A stretch of 64,000 bases of DNA from Purshia tridentata (GCA_003254885.1 QANT01004024.1:16501-80500), one strand, 5' to 3'. Positions 33,875-46,429 are shown, numbered from the stretch's first letter. The notes: generated from the sequence alone by a model not told the origin. Program-made: numbers and translations.

Positions 33875-36388
33875 CAGGGTAAATAGTCATTTTGATCCCC
33901 AGACTATTACATTTGTATCAGTTTGGTACCTAGACTTCTAATTTGGAAAATTAAGGACTCTGACTTTTTCAATTTTGTCAATTGAAGACTTTTTCATCAA
34001 TTTACACATTTTTTATCCAAATTTATATTTTTATAGCAACATGTAAAGTCCTTTTTGAGAGAAAAATAGTTCCTTTCATTTAGACCTTACTATTTTTTTC
34101 TCATGTGTTACAACCCGTCCCCAGTATTCCTTGTTGGATCGTCATTTAAAGTCATTGGGGTGAATTTACCAAGAAGTTTTGGTTTTTCAAGGGACGTATA
34201 TTTTTAAAAGGGTGTTTCGGCCCAAATTTTTATATGGTTCGTAGAGCTCAACCTCTCGAGCGTGTAGAAAGAAACGGCTCGTAATATGGAGTTACAGTTT
34301 AAGAGTTATGCGCATTTGAAGTTTGGAGGGAAAAATATAAATAGGAAAAATAATTTCATTTTTCAAAAAAAAAATCAAAATTACACAAAATTACGTGTGA
34401 ACAGTGTTTGGGCAATCAGAATCGCTGTCGTACTTTTCAGCCGCTCGTGGTGGCGCGTGCAACATCTGCTGGACGTCAAGTTGGTCGGGTTTTGGTTATC
34501 TCTTTATCCTTTTTCCATCCATATCCAAATCGTCCTGATCGGACCACTGTGAACGACGAATCGAGCATTGGAAGTTTCAGCTACAGTGAGTTTCAAATCC
34601 AAATTCTCGCTTCATCTGAACTTAGTTTGGTTCGATTCTTACCTTTATAAAGTCCTCACATTTCAAGCTTTCCAACCATATGTGATTTGCAATTTTTCGT
34701 GTAGGTTTGAATTTTCAGATCGGGGATCGAAATTTTAGACTGAAATTGGGATTTTTTGGCCACTTCCGGCCACTTTTTGGACTCGACCCAGTTGACAAAG
34801 TTGTTTCTCTTGTTGAGCCCATTGATTTGGTATAGTCAATTTTATTTTCTGGGTTGGTCGTCTAAAAAGTCAACTTTCCGGTGGCCGCCGCCGTTGACCG
34901 CTGCCAATGCCGCCACGTGCGGCGTTGCTGGACCGGCCAGTGACCAAAAATGTTCTTTTCCTTATTTGAAGGCTTTTGGGAACTAATTTAGACCTTACGT
35001 ATTTGTACAAGACCATCAGGAGTGTTTTCGGAGAAGTTTTTGGGTGTTGGCCATTGGTTGGGTGATTAGCGAGACTTACGTTTTGCTCGCCAAGTTTGTG
35101 AGTGGATTTTTGGTTTCAAAGTTTGTCTTTTAAATGTTTCAAGGTTGTTTTAATTTTATTTAAGTTTGTATTGAAATTGTGGTTTGGTTGGATAATTCTT
35201 TTTTTCGCAAATTTTTATCTTGAGGTATTTTGGAGATATTGGTTTATGGTTTTTAAACCATTGGACAGTACCCGAGGGTAAATGGCTAATTATAGGTCTT
35301 TGGGACCCATTGGTTCACATATATAGGCTTTGGGCCTTGTCCTTGTGCACTATCTACGTACGTATTGATAAAGTTGGGAATCTAAGCGAATCATTGTGTG
35401 TTTGCGTATTGATAAAGGTTAGCCATATCTATGTACATGTACTTGGCCCATGTGTACGTATTGATAGAGAGATTGTGGGTACTACAATGTGAGTTTTAAG
35501 TATTTTGATTTACTGGTAAATGTCTTGTGCCGCTACTATTTATATTTAATGTTTTAACTCTTGTAAATATTTGGAACCGTATATGCATATCTGGTTTTTC
35601 TGAAATTATACATAGTATGATTATGAAGGTTTTGGATTTATGACGGGTGAGACCCGGGATTTGTGGTTTGATATTATGATTTTGTGAATTGGTTTTAAAA
35701 CTGGGGAATTCGAAAGACAAGTTCTATGTTAATATATTTATGTTAAAAAAAAGAAGTGTTTAAATTAATTTTTTGTCCACTCACTGAGTTTTAGCTCATA
35801 GTTTTGCGTTCTAAATGTTCTCCCCTAGATGACAAGGATCTTGTTAGTGCCACTTGAGCGTTGAGCTACTTCCGCGTCTTCTGACATCCGAGACTATGTA
35901 GGCATAGTCTCATTTATTTATTTCAATTTTCGTTTCTTTCGAATGATGTAATTCATTTAGATATGCTCTGAGGTCACATTGAGGTGACCACTTTGGGTTT
36001 GTTGTTGTTTTGATTATGTTTTTGTTCGGAGATTATTTATTGAGTTTTTCTAGATATTGTTGAGTTAACAGGGCATATCTTATTTTTTGGGTAAGGCATT
36101 TTACAAAGGAGATGTTGCCGAATTTTCGGTGGGATCCGGGCTCATGTCCTGGGACGTGGCGTCCCCACAGAGTCATCTCAGGGTAAACTCCGGGGCGGTC
36201 TTGTCATCATGCATCATTTTTTCTTCTTAATTTCTTATTAAATTTGGATGAAAATTGGATAAATTGACGGAAAAGTCCTCAATTGGTAAAATTGAAAAAG
36301 TTAGAGTTCTTAATTTTTCAAATTAGAAGTCTGAGGACCAAACTGATTACAAATATAATAGTTTGGGGACCAAAATGAATATTTACTC
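33875..36388. mobile_element. MITE with long inverted ends, split by solo LTR C1
   Basis: The left arm (CAGGGTAAATAGTCATTTTG, CCCCAGACTATTACATTTG) is the inverse of the right arm (AATATAATAGTTTGGGGAC, CAAAATGAATATTTACTC) for about 125 bp. A 7-bp direct repeat TATTACA flanks it at 33868-33874 and 36389-36395. Without the LTR it is about 410 bp with no coding content. It sits in the third quarter of LTR C2, so it arrived after C2. Confidence 0.8.
34106..36206 (+). mobile_element. Family C solo LTR (C1) inside the MITE
   Basis: It begins TGTTACAACCCGTCCCC and ends GGGGCGGTCTTGTCA, with a perfect 5-bp target duplication TCATG at 34101-34105 and 36207-36211. Length 2101 bp. It lies in the opposite direction to C2, the relative into which its host MITE had inserted. 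It has the CCGAATTTTCGG motif near the 3' end and no internal region, primer site or polypurine tract, so it is a solo LTR. Frames within it, such as 34286-34552, do not look like genes. Confidence 0.88.
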
Positions 36389-37503
36389 TATTACATATAT
36401 ATTCTCAAAATACCACAAGATAAATATTTGTGAATAAAAGAATTATCCAATCAAATCACAATTTCAATAGATATTTAAATAAATTTCAAACAATATGAAA
36501 CATTTAAAAGATAAACTTTCAAAACCAAAAAATTCACTCACAAACTTGGTGAGCAAAAGTAAGCCTCGCCGATCACCCAACTAACGGCCAACACCTAAAA
36601 ACTCACCTGAAAACACTCACAATCATCTTGTACAAACACATAAGGTCCAGATTAGTTTCCAAAAGCCTTAACATAAGAAAAATAGCATTTTTGGTCACTG
36701 GCCGGTCCAGCACCGCCACACGTGGCGTCGTTGGCGACGGTCAACAGTGGCGGCCACCGGAAAGTTGACTTGACCATACCAAATCGACGAGCTCGACGAG
36801 AGGAACAATTTTATCAACTGGGCCAAGTCCAAAAAGTGGCCAGAAGTGGCCGGAATACCCAATTTCCATCCGAAATTTCTGTCCCCGATTTGAAAATTCA
36901 AACCTACACAAAAAATTACAAATCATGTATGGTTGGAAAGCTTGAAATGTAAGGATTTCAGAAAGGTAAGAATCGAACCAAACCAAGGTTAGACGAAGTG
37001 GGAATTTGGATTTGAAACTCACTGTAGCCGAAACTTCCAAGATTCGATTCATTGTCCATAGTAGTCCGATCGGGACAATTGGTGTATGGATGGGAAGAGG
37101 ACAAAGAGATGAACAAAACTCGACCAACCTGACATCCAGCAGATGCTTCACGTACCCCCACTCACGGTCAGAAAGTACAACGGCGATTCTGATTGCCCAA
37201 ACACTATTCATGCGTATTTTTGTGTAATGTTGATTTTTTTTTAAAAAATGAAATTATTTTTCCCCCTAAACTTCAAATGCACATAACTCATATACCGTAA
37301 CTCTAAATTACGAGCCATTTCTTTCTACGCGCTCGTGAGGTCAATCTCTACGCAACCATATAAAAATTTGGATCGAAACACTCTTTTGAAAATATACCTC
37401 CTTTGCAAAACCAAAACTTTCCTAAGCGAGAGCAAATTGGTAAATTCACCCCAATGACTTTAAATGACGATTCAACAAGGACTATGAGGGACTAGTCGGA
37501 ACA

Positions 37504-38860
37504 GTGGATTTATTTAATTGGGCTTATGTGGAAAATTTCATATATTTCTCCACATTTGGGGAGCTAAATTTTGGAACCTATAGATTTGTAATGCTTTAGA
37601 CATGCCACAAATAAATCATTTGCTGCCAAATTAATTGATTGTCGTGATAGGGCATCAATCAATGTAGGCATATTTACAGCTTGCATATGCGATTTTTCAA
37701 TTTCAGTGCATGTATATATATGCATCTAGCTTTCAAATAGAAATCTTCTAGATTTGCATTATCTTTCATATCTCATTCTCATATTGAATGGTATGAAAAA
37801 AATATTATATAATACAAAAATATAGGCAAATTATACTATTTCACGTCGTTGCTTAGGAATAGTTATTTCTCCTCCTAACAGTGGAAAATGTTGATCATTG
37901 CATATATATAAATCAATAAAATGAGTAATTATACAAACTTGTAATTTTATAACTTTAGGTTACATAAAAACGAAACATAATTAGTTTTTCAACTCATCAC
38001 TCGCATGTAGCTAGGTATATGAAACTTATGGTTTCAAATAATTTTTCAGCATCTAACTTCATGTTAGAATGAGATAATCAATATGCTAATAAGGTAGAAA
38101 ATGAGAAAGTAATACAATAAACAAAAAATAAATAAATAATCAGACAAGGAGGTTATAATGAAGATTAACAATAATAATAATAAAAATTTTTTAAAAAATA
38201 AAAAAATAAAAATTCAAAAAATAAATATGATATAAGCCACCATATTCTAAATTGAAGCTTTGAAACTTCAAGTTCATTCAAAGTCATGGAACATCAAGTT
38301 CCTATTGAAAAAATAGGCAGAACTGTAGGTTCTTAAATTTTATTAAAGCATAGAACTACAGGTTCTAATGAAACATATGAATAAAAACTTCTGGCTTAAT
38401 CTAAACTTGATCAAGAACTTCAGGTTCATAAGAAAAATTATTCAATTGTGAAAATTTGAGTTCTAAATGGAATGATAGATTAAAGAACTTCCGGTTCAAT
38501 TTGAATAATTTCATAACATAAAGCATGAAAATCAAGGAACTTCAGGTTCTGATTTACTTATCTCTTGTAGAACTACAAGTTCTAATTCTAATTTTCATCA
38601 ACTTCAAGTTTCTCAGGTTTTGAATAAAATAAAACTAAGGAATAAGGAACTTCAAGTTGTATACTTTAGTTTGGTCAAAAAAAAAAAAGTTGTATACTTT
38701 AGACTATGATCAATTTCTTTAAAAGTTTGATCTTTTTATTCCGTGATAGAAAACATAAAGTATAGATAAAAAATTTAGAACTTCAAGTTCTATGTAAAGA
38801 AATGATATAACCAACTAGTATACATAAGCCACGATATAGAGAATACAATTAATTAGTAAT
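37504..38860. other. A/T-rich region with GAACTTCAGGTTC words; no gene
   Basis: Between about 38250 and 38790 the words GAACTTCAGGTTC, GAACTACAGGTTC, GAACTTCCGGTTC and AACTTCAAGTTC recur about a dozen times at irregular spacing. Each is a short near-palindrome (GAACYT...RGTTC). The rest is low-complexity A/T sequence. The stretch ends where the Tat-type 5' LTR begins. No coding frame is credible. Confidence 0.55.
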
Positions 38861-39404
38861 TGTATGGATGTTAAAAATTTTTGGGCCCAAACCCGAAAAA
38901 CAACAAGGCCTAGTCCGAGAAAATGAAATAAAAGCCCTAAGCTAATATAAAGCCCCAAAAGACAAAAATATAAATCCAAAGTCCAGGAACAAAATGGTAA
39001 CCCCCTTTTTAAATGGAATAATAGCTCATTTATCATCATGAAGACACCCACGTACCCAAAGAAAATAACCCACGACCAGGCTCATTAAAAAGGTTTAATG
39101 AGAGAGAAATAAAGGCGGGAAAGTAGAGGACAGTGAAAAAAAAAAAATGCCCTTGCTATAAAAAGGTAGCAGACCTCCATACAGGAAAAGGATCCATACT
39201 AGAGAAACAGGAGAAAATATATTGAAATCTTTACTTATTTGAGCGTTGGAGTAATTTTGCAGGTATGCCTCCCCTAGGAAACTTCGAGTAAAGATCGAAG
39301 GCAAATAATTAGAAGGTGATTCAGTTATCAAGATTGAGGCTTTCAGTTGATTGATTTATTGTTTGCTGTTAAAATTAGACCAAATAAGAATTTTAGCATC
39401 AACA
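38861..39404 (+). repeat. 5' LTR of the Tat element
   Basis: It begins TGTATGGATGTTAAAAAT and ends TTTTAGCATCAACA. The first about 270 bp align with 51818-52107, including TGAAATAAAAGCCC and GGAGAATAATAGC-like sequence. A GCTATAAAAAGG TATA box lies near 39160, placing the transcript start roughly at 39190. 544 bp long. Confidence 0.85.
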
Positions 39405-39424
39405 ATTGGCACCATCTGTGGGAA
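39405..39424 (+). other. Primer-binding site of the Tat element
   Basis: ATTGGCACCATCTGTGGGAA directly follows the LTR. It is one or two changes away from the TTGGCGCCGTCTGTGGGAA seen at this place in many plant Athila/Tat elements. I have not matched it to a particular tRNA. Confidence 0.7.
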
Positions 39425-40921
39425 CGAAAGAAACAATTAGTCAACTATGGCTGGAATCGAAGACATCGGGAACGGATCACAAAATCGAATGCAAACAAAA
39501 ATGATGGATCTTCTGAAAAACTTAGCTAACAGGGTTGAAGAAGCCAACCGCGTAGCTAACGAGGCTTAGGAAATAGCTTGACAGAAACAAATGCTTGTGG
39601 GTACCAAATAAAAGAGGAAGCAAGTCGATGGCTCAAGTGATTCAAGAGCCAATGATATCGAAGAAGAAGGGTTCGATCGAGAACAGCAGGTAGAAGAGCT
39701 TGACGATCACGAGCAACGAACTATGAAGAAAGCTCGCGATAGCGACAACCTACGTAGACTACTGAACGGTTATCGAACTTTGACTCCAACTCAGCTGGCT
39801 ATCGAAGCTGCACGAGGGATTTATCGATCACCATTTACTGATGAAATCATGGCTGCTAAGAGACCAGAGAAGTTTCAGACCCCAAAGTTCCAGCCATTCG
39901 ACAGAACAAGAGATCCTATATACCATATCTACCATTATCAGCAGCAACTAGTCTTGGAAGTGGACAATGAGCCATTACAATGTAAACTCTTCCTATCGAG
40001 TTTGACTGGCTCCGTATTGACTTGGTTCCGACAGCTAAAAACAAGAACCATCGGAAGCTTCTCCAAACTCTGTTAGGTCTTTATATCCCAGTACATATGC
40101 AATCAACGAAGGAAGAAGGATATCACAACCCTGTTCAACACAAAGCAAGGGAAAAATGAAAAATTGAAAGATTATCTATCCCTCTTCATAATTGAGATGT
40201 CATCTCTAGACATGACAGGACCGACCTTGAATTCCACCCTGAACTTCAGAGTGGTCCTGCCGGAATCCAATATCAAGGAAAATACTATCGAAAATTCAGC
40301 AGAACCTCCCCTAAAATTGGACTAAACCTTTCTCCACGAAGACTTGCAAAAGCACTTCTAACACTGAGCGCCTCTACCGCAAACAAAGGGGTCTCCGACC
40401 CAAAGTTCAAAAGCAATTAATTAAGTTTTCAACTAGATTTTCAGAGCGGTACTACAAATTTCACTAAAGAAATAAAATTTACAAGATAACTAAACACCTA
40501 TAAACTACACCAGCTAACTAGATTTCCTCGACGTCCTTGGCTCGACCGCTACAACCTGAGGAAAAATTTAAAACAACAATAAGGATAAAACTAGTGAGAC
40601 GACTCAGTGAGTGTACGAAGATAATAAAAATTTAACTAAAATGATAAAATCCGTTATTACAGTAAACTAAAGAAATAGCTGAGCACTAAGAGCTCACGTC
40701 TTTCTTTAAAATCCCCCAATTTTAAAACATTTCGTGAAAGTCCACTGGTGACTATAAGTAAATCAATATCTTAAAATCCACTTTGAGATTTTCTGGGAAA
40801 AATAAATAAAACTAATAAAACTGACAAACATCAAATCAGAACTGAAAGTTTATACCCTTTGAAACATTCTTATGAAACTGATATAACAATAAAAACGCTC
40901 ACTCAAACAGTTACCCACAGA

Positions 40922-41070
40922 ACCTGCCGTACATACGCAGGGCCCACGACCTGCCGTACGCATGCAGAGCCAATAATCCTGCCGTACATGTGCAGAGCCA
41001 GGGTCTGTCATACACACGCAAGGTCAATACACTTGCCATACGTGCACGCAGGGCTACCCCCAAAGGGCTA
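40922..41070. repeat. Tandem CCTGCCGTAC repeats in LTR A3
   Basis: About five units like those of family B LTRs (CTGCCGTACATACGCAGGGC, CTGCCGTACGCATGCAGAGC and variants). A1, A2 and A4 lack them, so this family A copy has either kept or gained a block otherwise seen in family B. Confidence 0.75.
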
Positions 41071-42777
41071 CGCATCCCGGCACATGGCCTAAAGCCTATG
41101 TGTGTGCCGTGATGGGTCCCAAAGACCTATGCAATCTGATAATCTGAAGGGTACTGCAAAAGGGTGATTTGAAACCCATTTCCTATAAATCTCTTTTCAC
41201 TCATAAAAACATATAACCTTTCCAATACTGTGAAATCATTAAACCAACAACTATAAAATCTTTTTCAATAACCAAACCTTTAATATTTCATGATACGAGT
41301 AAACCACATACGTTTACTTGAGAAATCAAAAAGTTTCCAAGATCTAACGACTCGAATAAATCATCATGAAAAATAATTCCCGAACACATCAAATCTATTT
41401 CCATGCATTAATCCTCAAACCATGTTCAAAAACCAAATAATATTTCTCAATTAAAACTCAAAATATAAATATGGATTAAATCATGAAATTTATAAGCAAG
41501 TGTCGACTCACAGAGATAGTCCAACTTTGGTCTCCGGCTGGATCGTCTCTGGACTCGGGAGTGTCGCCTAACACGAGAATGACAAAGCGTTAGAATACTA
41601 TTCAATTTAAGGTCGTAAAAACACAAGTGCACGTTCTAGGCTTTACGCTCCACAAATCTATATTTAACTATAGCCCAACTTATTTTCTGTCTCGACTCAA
41701 AACCTTATGCCACTAGCTTTTTTTTATCCGGTAAATTTCCCAATTAACCTCCATTCTACCTAACTTGACCGAGGGTCGTCCGGGTGTCGTTTCGACAACC
41801 CATAAGTGCCCAATTTCACCCCAAACTCACCATTTCTCCGATTTTCTTCAAATTAACTATTCTAAACCTCAATAAATCGTTCCTAAAGGTGAAAATCATT
41901 CCCAATTGCCATTAAATCACCATAAACACCTTAGATTTCTAGAAATCCCGAAATGGGCATAAGCACCAACAATCAAACTTTCAATTTCCTCAAAATTTCC
42001 CAAATATCTCGTTCCAATCTTCGATTATATGTTCCTAATGACGGAAATTGCCCAAAACACCTCACAATTTGTATCAATTTTAAACACCCATGCTAAACCC
42101 GAAAATGGCCTCAAACCCCCAAATTTCCAACTTCCAATTTCCATCAAATTTCTCAAATTCAACCCACCAATCGAGTCCCCACTCACCCTAAGTTCGTGTC
42201 TTACCCCTCAATTGCACAAAACAACCCATAGTTTTACCCAATCAAGGCTAAATCTGAAATGGCCCTAAATCCCCAATTTTAATCTTCCACAAATACTCGA
42301 AATTGGACTACCAATAAGAGGGGAATGAAAGCCCATGGAAAGAGGAAGGAAACTCACCAAGAATCTGGGCCAACCGGGGCCGGGAAAAGTCGGAATCGAC
42401 GGAGGGACTCACAGTGAAGCTGAGCTTCTCAAGCTCGAAGTTGTGCGTGAGAGCGACGGCTGGCGAGGAAGGTGGCTGGGGTGGCTGGCCGGTGACTGGA
42501 GAAACAGCTGGTGGGGTTGGGTCGACCGGAAGGTGACCAAAGGTGGCTGGGTGGTCACGTGGGTCGCGCGCAGGGGAGAAAGAGAGATCGGGAGGGAGAA
42601 GAGAGAGAGCTCGGGGCGACAGGAGGAGAGGCTGGGGGCGTCGTCGATGGGTCTGGGTGGCTGGAAAAGGGGCTGGGCTTCGCGCAGGGGAGAGAGGAAG
42701 AAAGAGATGTCAGGCTAGGCTGGGGGCTCTTTTTGCGTGGGAGGGGAGAGGAGAGAGAAATAAAAGAGGGAAAGGGG

Positions 42778-42797
42778 ATTCTAGAATTTTTTGGAAT
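42778..42797 (-). promoter_or_regulatory. Decayed heat-shock element in LTR A3
   Basis: ATTCT, AGAAT, TTTTT, GGAAT: three of four alternating units fit, at 355 bp from the LTR's 5' end, the same position as the perfect arrays in A1 and A2. Confidence 0.5.
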
Positions 42798-43919
42798 TAA
42801 GACCCATTTCTTCATAATTACAAGTTTGCCCCTCTCTTCACACGTCCGTATTTCTCAAACTGTAGCTCCAAACAACGCATGCTACGTGTCTACGGACTCG
42901 TGGAGTCGAGCTCTATGCAACCATGTCAAGGCCTAACCCAAAAACCAAATAATCCAAAAAGTCAACTTTTGGGTGTCTTAACACGTTCCTAACTTTCTAA
43001 CCGTGGCTCTAAACGGGACATACCGCATGTCGACAAACTCGTGAGCTCAAGAACTTACTAACGGACTCAAGGTCAACATTAAAATCCCGCTCGAAGTAAA
43101 AGTCAACTCTTGGCCCTATTAAAATTCACTTAGAGAGGTACGGGTCATTACAAGACAACTGCCCAAACCACGGCGTTCAAAGAAGGCTTGTTGTCAGGTT
43201 CAAAGCTGCATGAAGATATCATCATGCACCCACCATATGGCATAAGGGAATGCATTGCTCAGGCAGAACCTTTCATCTGCCTTGAAGAAGATACTGCTAG
43301 TCAAAGATGTGTGTCAGCAATTTAAGAGGGCATCCCTAAGTTGAACCTGCAGCCGTCGAAGCCACTTAGGTCAATATTGCCCCACTTCCACCTTCAAAAG
43401 GTGAGAATAAGACTAATGGAAAGGGAAAAGGACAACAAAATTCACGATTTGAAGACAAGCTGGTCAACATGAAACTCACTTGCAGCGTTTCGGAAATCTA
43501 TCATGATAACAAGATAAAGGGTATCTTCCGACAACCTTCGCAATAAAGAGCAAGCTGGAGTATAGGGATAAATCGAAACACTGTCAATTTCACAATGACT
43601 TTGGCCACGAGTTGGAAGAATGCTACAACTTGAAAGGGCAAATTGCAGCCATGATACGAAAGGGGCAGCTGACTCAATATCAGGTGGGTCCAATCCAACC
43701 CTAGGAGAATATTCAGAAGGAAATAAAAAATTATGCTCAGATAGAGCCAATTTTATTCGAAATTCATTCTATCCATGGTGGATCCGAACCTCTTGAAGGA
43801 TCGTCTGCACAGCAACGCAACTTGAAAAGACAACTTAAAAAGGCTCAAAGAGTAAACCAGATTAGCTCAGCGTCAATACAAGTAACAGCCCAGAGGGAAA
43901 GCGAGAGAATAATCCAGTT

Positions 43920-44400
43920 TACCTGAAAAGACTTAGAGAGGCTAGAATGTCCACACAAAGATGCGCTCATCGTCACTCTCCAAATTGGAAACTCGAGGGT
44001 CCATCGAGTCATGATCGACGGAGGGAGCAGCGCCGAAATCATGTATTATAGCACATTCAAGTAGATGGGTCTCGAAGATAAAGATTTGAAGGTCAATAAA
44101 ACCCCGATCTTAGCATTCGAAGGCAGTCAAGCAATACCAGTGGGAGAAATCACTCTGCCGGTGATTGCAGTAGGAAAAATCCTTTTGATGACCTTCGTGG
44201 TTATCAACTCTCCCTCGGCGTATAATGTGATTATGGGCAGGCATTGAATATGGAGAATGGAAGAAGAAGCATCCACTCGATGCTTGATCATAAGGTGTAT
44301 TTCTGCTGATGGAAAAGGCACCGTTGACATTATAGGCGATCAAGCCCTAGCGAATAAATGTTATCACATTACAATGGGTATTCGATCGACAGCTGACAAA
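43920..44400 (+). pseudogene. Aspartic protease of the Tat element
   Basis: The sequence reads VHRVMIDGGSSAEIMYYSTF, with the catalytic Asp in DGGSSAEI as in plant gypsy proteases. After a stop it continues GLEDKDLKVN, IPVGEITLPVIAV and SAYNVIMGRH, the flap and C-terminal parts. It would cut the Gag-Pol polyprotein. Stops at about 44062 and 44246 break the frame, so it is inactive. Confidence 0.8.
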
Positions 44401-44537
44401 CAAGCTTCGGGGATCGAAGAAAATAGCAATTAGAGGAGGACCCACCAACCAAGGTAGAACCTGCGCGTCAACCAATGACTATAGAGTCATTGACAGAGAT
44501 AGTCCTGGATTAAGAAGAACCAGACAAAACAATATTA

Positions 44538-45450
44538 GTGGGGACCCTCCTGAAGGAAGAAGAGCGAACACAATTGATAGAAACTCTTCAGGCGAACAGA
44601 GATGTGTCTGCATGGTCACATTTAGATATGCCCGGGATCGATCCAAGCATTGCATGCCATAGACTGAACGTCGACCCCAATGTAACACCATTTCAGCAAA
44701 GGCAGAGAAGGTTTGCACCGGAAAGAAACAAGGTCATAAGTGATGAGGTTGATCTACTCCTTGAGGTGGGGTTTGTCAGAGATGTATGGTGCCCCACTTG
44801 GATTTCGAACGTAGTATTAGTTCAAAAGAAGAACGGAAAATGGAAGGTGTGTGTCGATTTCACGAACTTGAACAAATCCTGTCCAAAGGATTGCTGTCCG
44901 ATCCCAAAAATTGATCAGAAGGTTGATGCTACTGCCGGGTACGAACAATTGACTTTCCTCAATGCATACTCTGGATACAACCTGATACCAATGGCGATCG
45001 AAGACCAGGAAAAAACAGCCTTCATATCCGACGAGAGCTATACTGTTATAAGGTAATGTCCTTCGGACTCAAAAACGCAAGGGCTACTTTTCAGAGGCTT
45101 GTGAATCAAATGTTCAAAGAACAATTGGGAAGAACCATGGAAGTCTCTATTGATGACATGGTGGTAAAAAGCAAATTAAAAAAAAGATCACCACCTCGAT
45201 CTTAAAGAAGTCCTTCGCAGATATAAGATGTGGAGGAATCGAACAAAATGTGCATTCAGAGTTTCTTCTAGACAATTTTTGGGTTATATCGTCAGCCAAA
45301 GAAGGATCGTGCCCACCCCAAACAAAGTCCAGGCACATCGAGATATGGAAGAACCTCGAACAGCTCAAGAAGTGCAAGTTTTAAAGCATCGCTGCGCTGA
45401 GTAGATTCATTTCGAGAACGACAGATAAATGTAAACCTTTCTTTCAGGAT
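44538..45450 (+). pseudogene. Reverse transcriptase of the Tat element
   Basis: Recognisable RT blocks in order: GFVRDVWCPTWISNVVLVQK, VCVDFTNLNKSCPKD, then FLNAYSGYN, where the first catalytic Asp (FLDAYSGY in relatives) is Asn. A frameshift near 45045 follows, then VMSFGLKNARATFQRLVNQM. At 45146-45157 the YxDD box reads SIDD, the Tyr being Ser. The thumb region follows in another frame (FLGYIVSQRRIVPTPNKVQA). Losing the first Asp alone would abolish DNA synthesis. Confidence 0.88.
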
Positions 45451-45456
45451 ATCAAA

Positions 45457-46400
45457 ATGAAAAAAGGAGGAATCTGGGGGGTGGAACAGTCTAAAGCATT
45501 AAAGAAAATTAAAGAATACATGGCTAACCCACACATCCTAGCGGTTCCCCAGCCTGGAGAAGTTCTATATTCTTATTTAGCAGTCTCCGAGTTTGCTGTA
45601 AGCGCTGCATTGATCAGCAACCAGGATGGGCAACAGCACCCAGTATTCTACACCAGTAAGAGCCTCGTTGATTCAGAAACTAGGTACAATGCTTCAGAGA
45701 AAATGTGTCCTTGCTCTTGTTACAGCAAAAAGAAAGCTTCGACAATACTTTGAAGGTTATAAGATCGTGGTAATTACCAGCCAACCTGTACGGACCATTC
45801 TCACGAGACCAGACCTCTCCGGTAGGATGACGAAGTGGGCGATCCAGCTGGGGGCATTCGACATTGAATTCAAGCCTTAAATAGCTTATAAAGGGCAGGC
45901 GATTGAAGATTTTCTGGTCGAAGCACATGGACCTTTGAACGAACTTGATAATCTCATGAAGGTCACAAAAGATGAGGCCTGGAAGCTGTACGTTGACGGA
46001 TCCTCGAACGCATTGGGTGCGGGCATAGGCATAATTCTTCGTACACTCGATGGTTTCGAATTAGAGTTCGCACTAAGATTGGACTTTCCAGCTTCGAAAG
46101 ACGTAGCAGAGTATGAAGTCCTCGTGAATGGTTTACGAATCGCTGAAAAAGTCAAAGCTTAAGTTCTTAAAGTATATAGTGATTCACAGCTTATGGTGAA
46201 TTAGGTCAACTGGGAATATGCCACTAAAGATGAGAAAATGGAAGCATACCAGAAGTTGGTAATTAAATTATCCTCCCGCTTTTCAAAAGTAACCTTCTCA
46301 CAAGTACCAAGAAAGCAAAATCAGGAAGTAGACCATTTAGCATGTGAGGCATCAACTTCAAAGGGACTTCTATCAGTCAGGATCGAGCAACTTGACACGC
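45457..46400 (+). pseudogene. RNase H and second (archaeal-type) RNase H
   Basis: First domain: LYSYLAVSEFAVSAALIS, then VFYTSKSLVDSETRY, a frameshift near 45705, and TAKRKLRQYFEGYKIVV to SGRMTKWAIQLGAFDI. After a connection segment, a second RNase H: WKLYVDGSSNALGAGIGI, AEYEVLVNGLRIA, VYSDSQLMVN and VPRKQNQEVDHLA, with its acidic residues kept but stops at 46160 and 46203. Having both domains is diagnostic of the Tat lineage. They would remove RNA from RNA-DNA hybrids. Confidence 0.87.
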
Positions 46401-46429
46401 CAGGCATGATCGACAAACCAACCACGATG

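Larger units (their letters stand above)
29946..37503 (-). mobile_element. Family C solo LTR (C2), split by two later insertions
   Basis: The minus-strand ends are TGTTCCGACTAGTCCC and GGGCGGTCCTGTCA, and a 5-bp target duplication GTGGA flanks it (29941-29945 and 37504-37508). The LTR itself is present in three pieces, 29946-30821, about 33817-33874 and 36396-37503, together about 2.04 kb. It is interrupted by LTR B2 and by the MITE at 33875-36388. Its inverse, C1 (34106-36206), is 2.10 kb and aligns with all three pieces. There is no internal region, hence a solo LTR left by recombination between two LTRs. Confidence 0.85.
40213..43152 (-). mobile_element. Family A solo LTR (A3) inserted in gag
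   Basis: The minus-strand ends are TGTAATGACCCGTACC and GGTCGGTCCTGTCA. A perfect 5-bp target duplication AGACA flanks it (40208-40212 and 43153-43157), and the gag frame reads through once it is set aside. Length 2940 bp. It carries CCTGCCGTAC repeats (40922-41070), the GGGTCCCAAAGACCTATG block, a G/C-rich zone (42350-42770) and a decayed heat-shock element. No internal region, so a solo LTR. Confidence 0.92.
39447..43725 (+). pseudogene. gag of the Tat element, split by solo LTR A3
   Basis: It starts MAGIEDIGNG at ATG 39447 and meets stops at 39567 and a few codons later. In the same frame it continues (39723-40076) through RPEKFQTPKFQPFDRTRDP and LSSLTGSVLTWFRQL, the retrotransposon Gag core, with one more TAG. 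Solo LTR A3 sits between 40212 and 43153. After it the frame resumes with TAQTTAFKEGLLSGSKLHED and, near 43580-43625, CQFHNDFGHELEEC, a C..H....H....C motif typical of these Gags. Gag would form the virus-like particle that packages the RNA. It is not functional. Confidence 0.85.
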
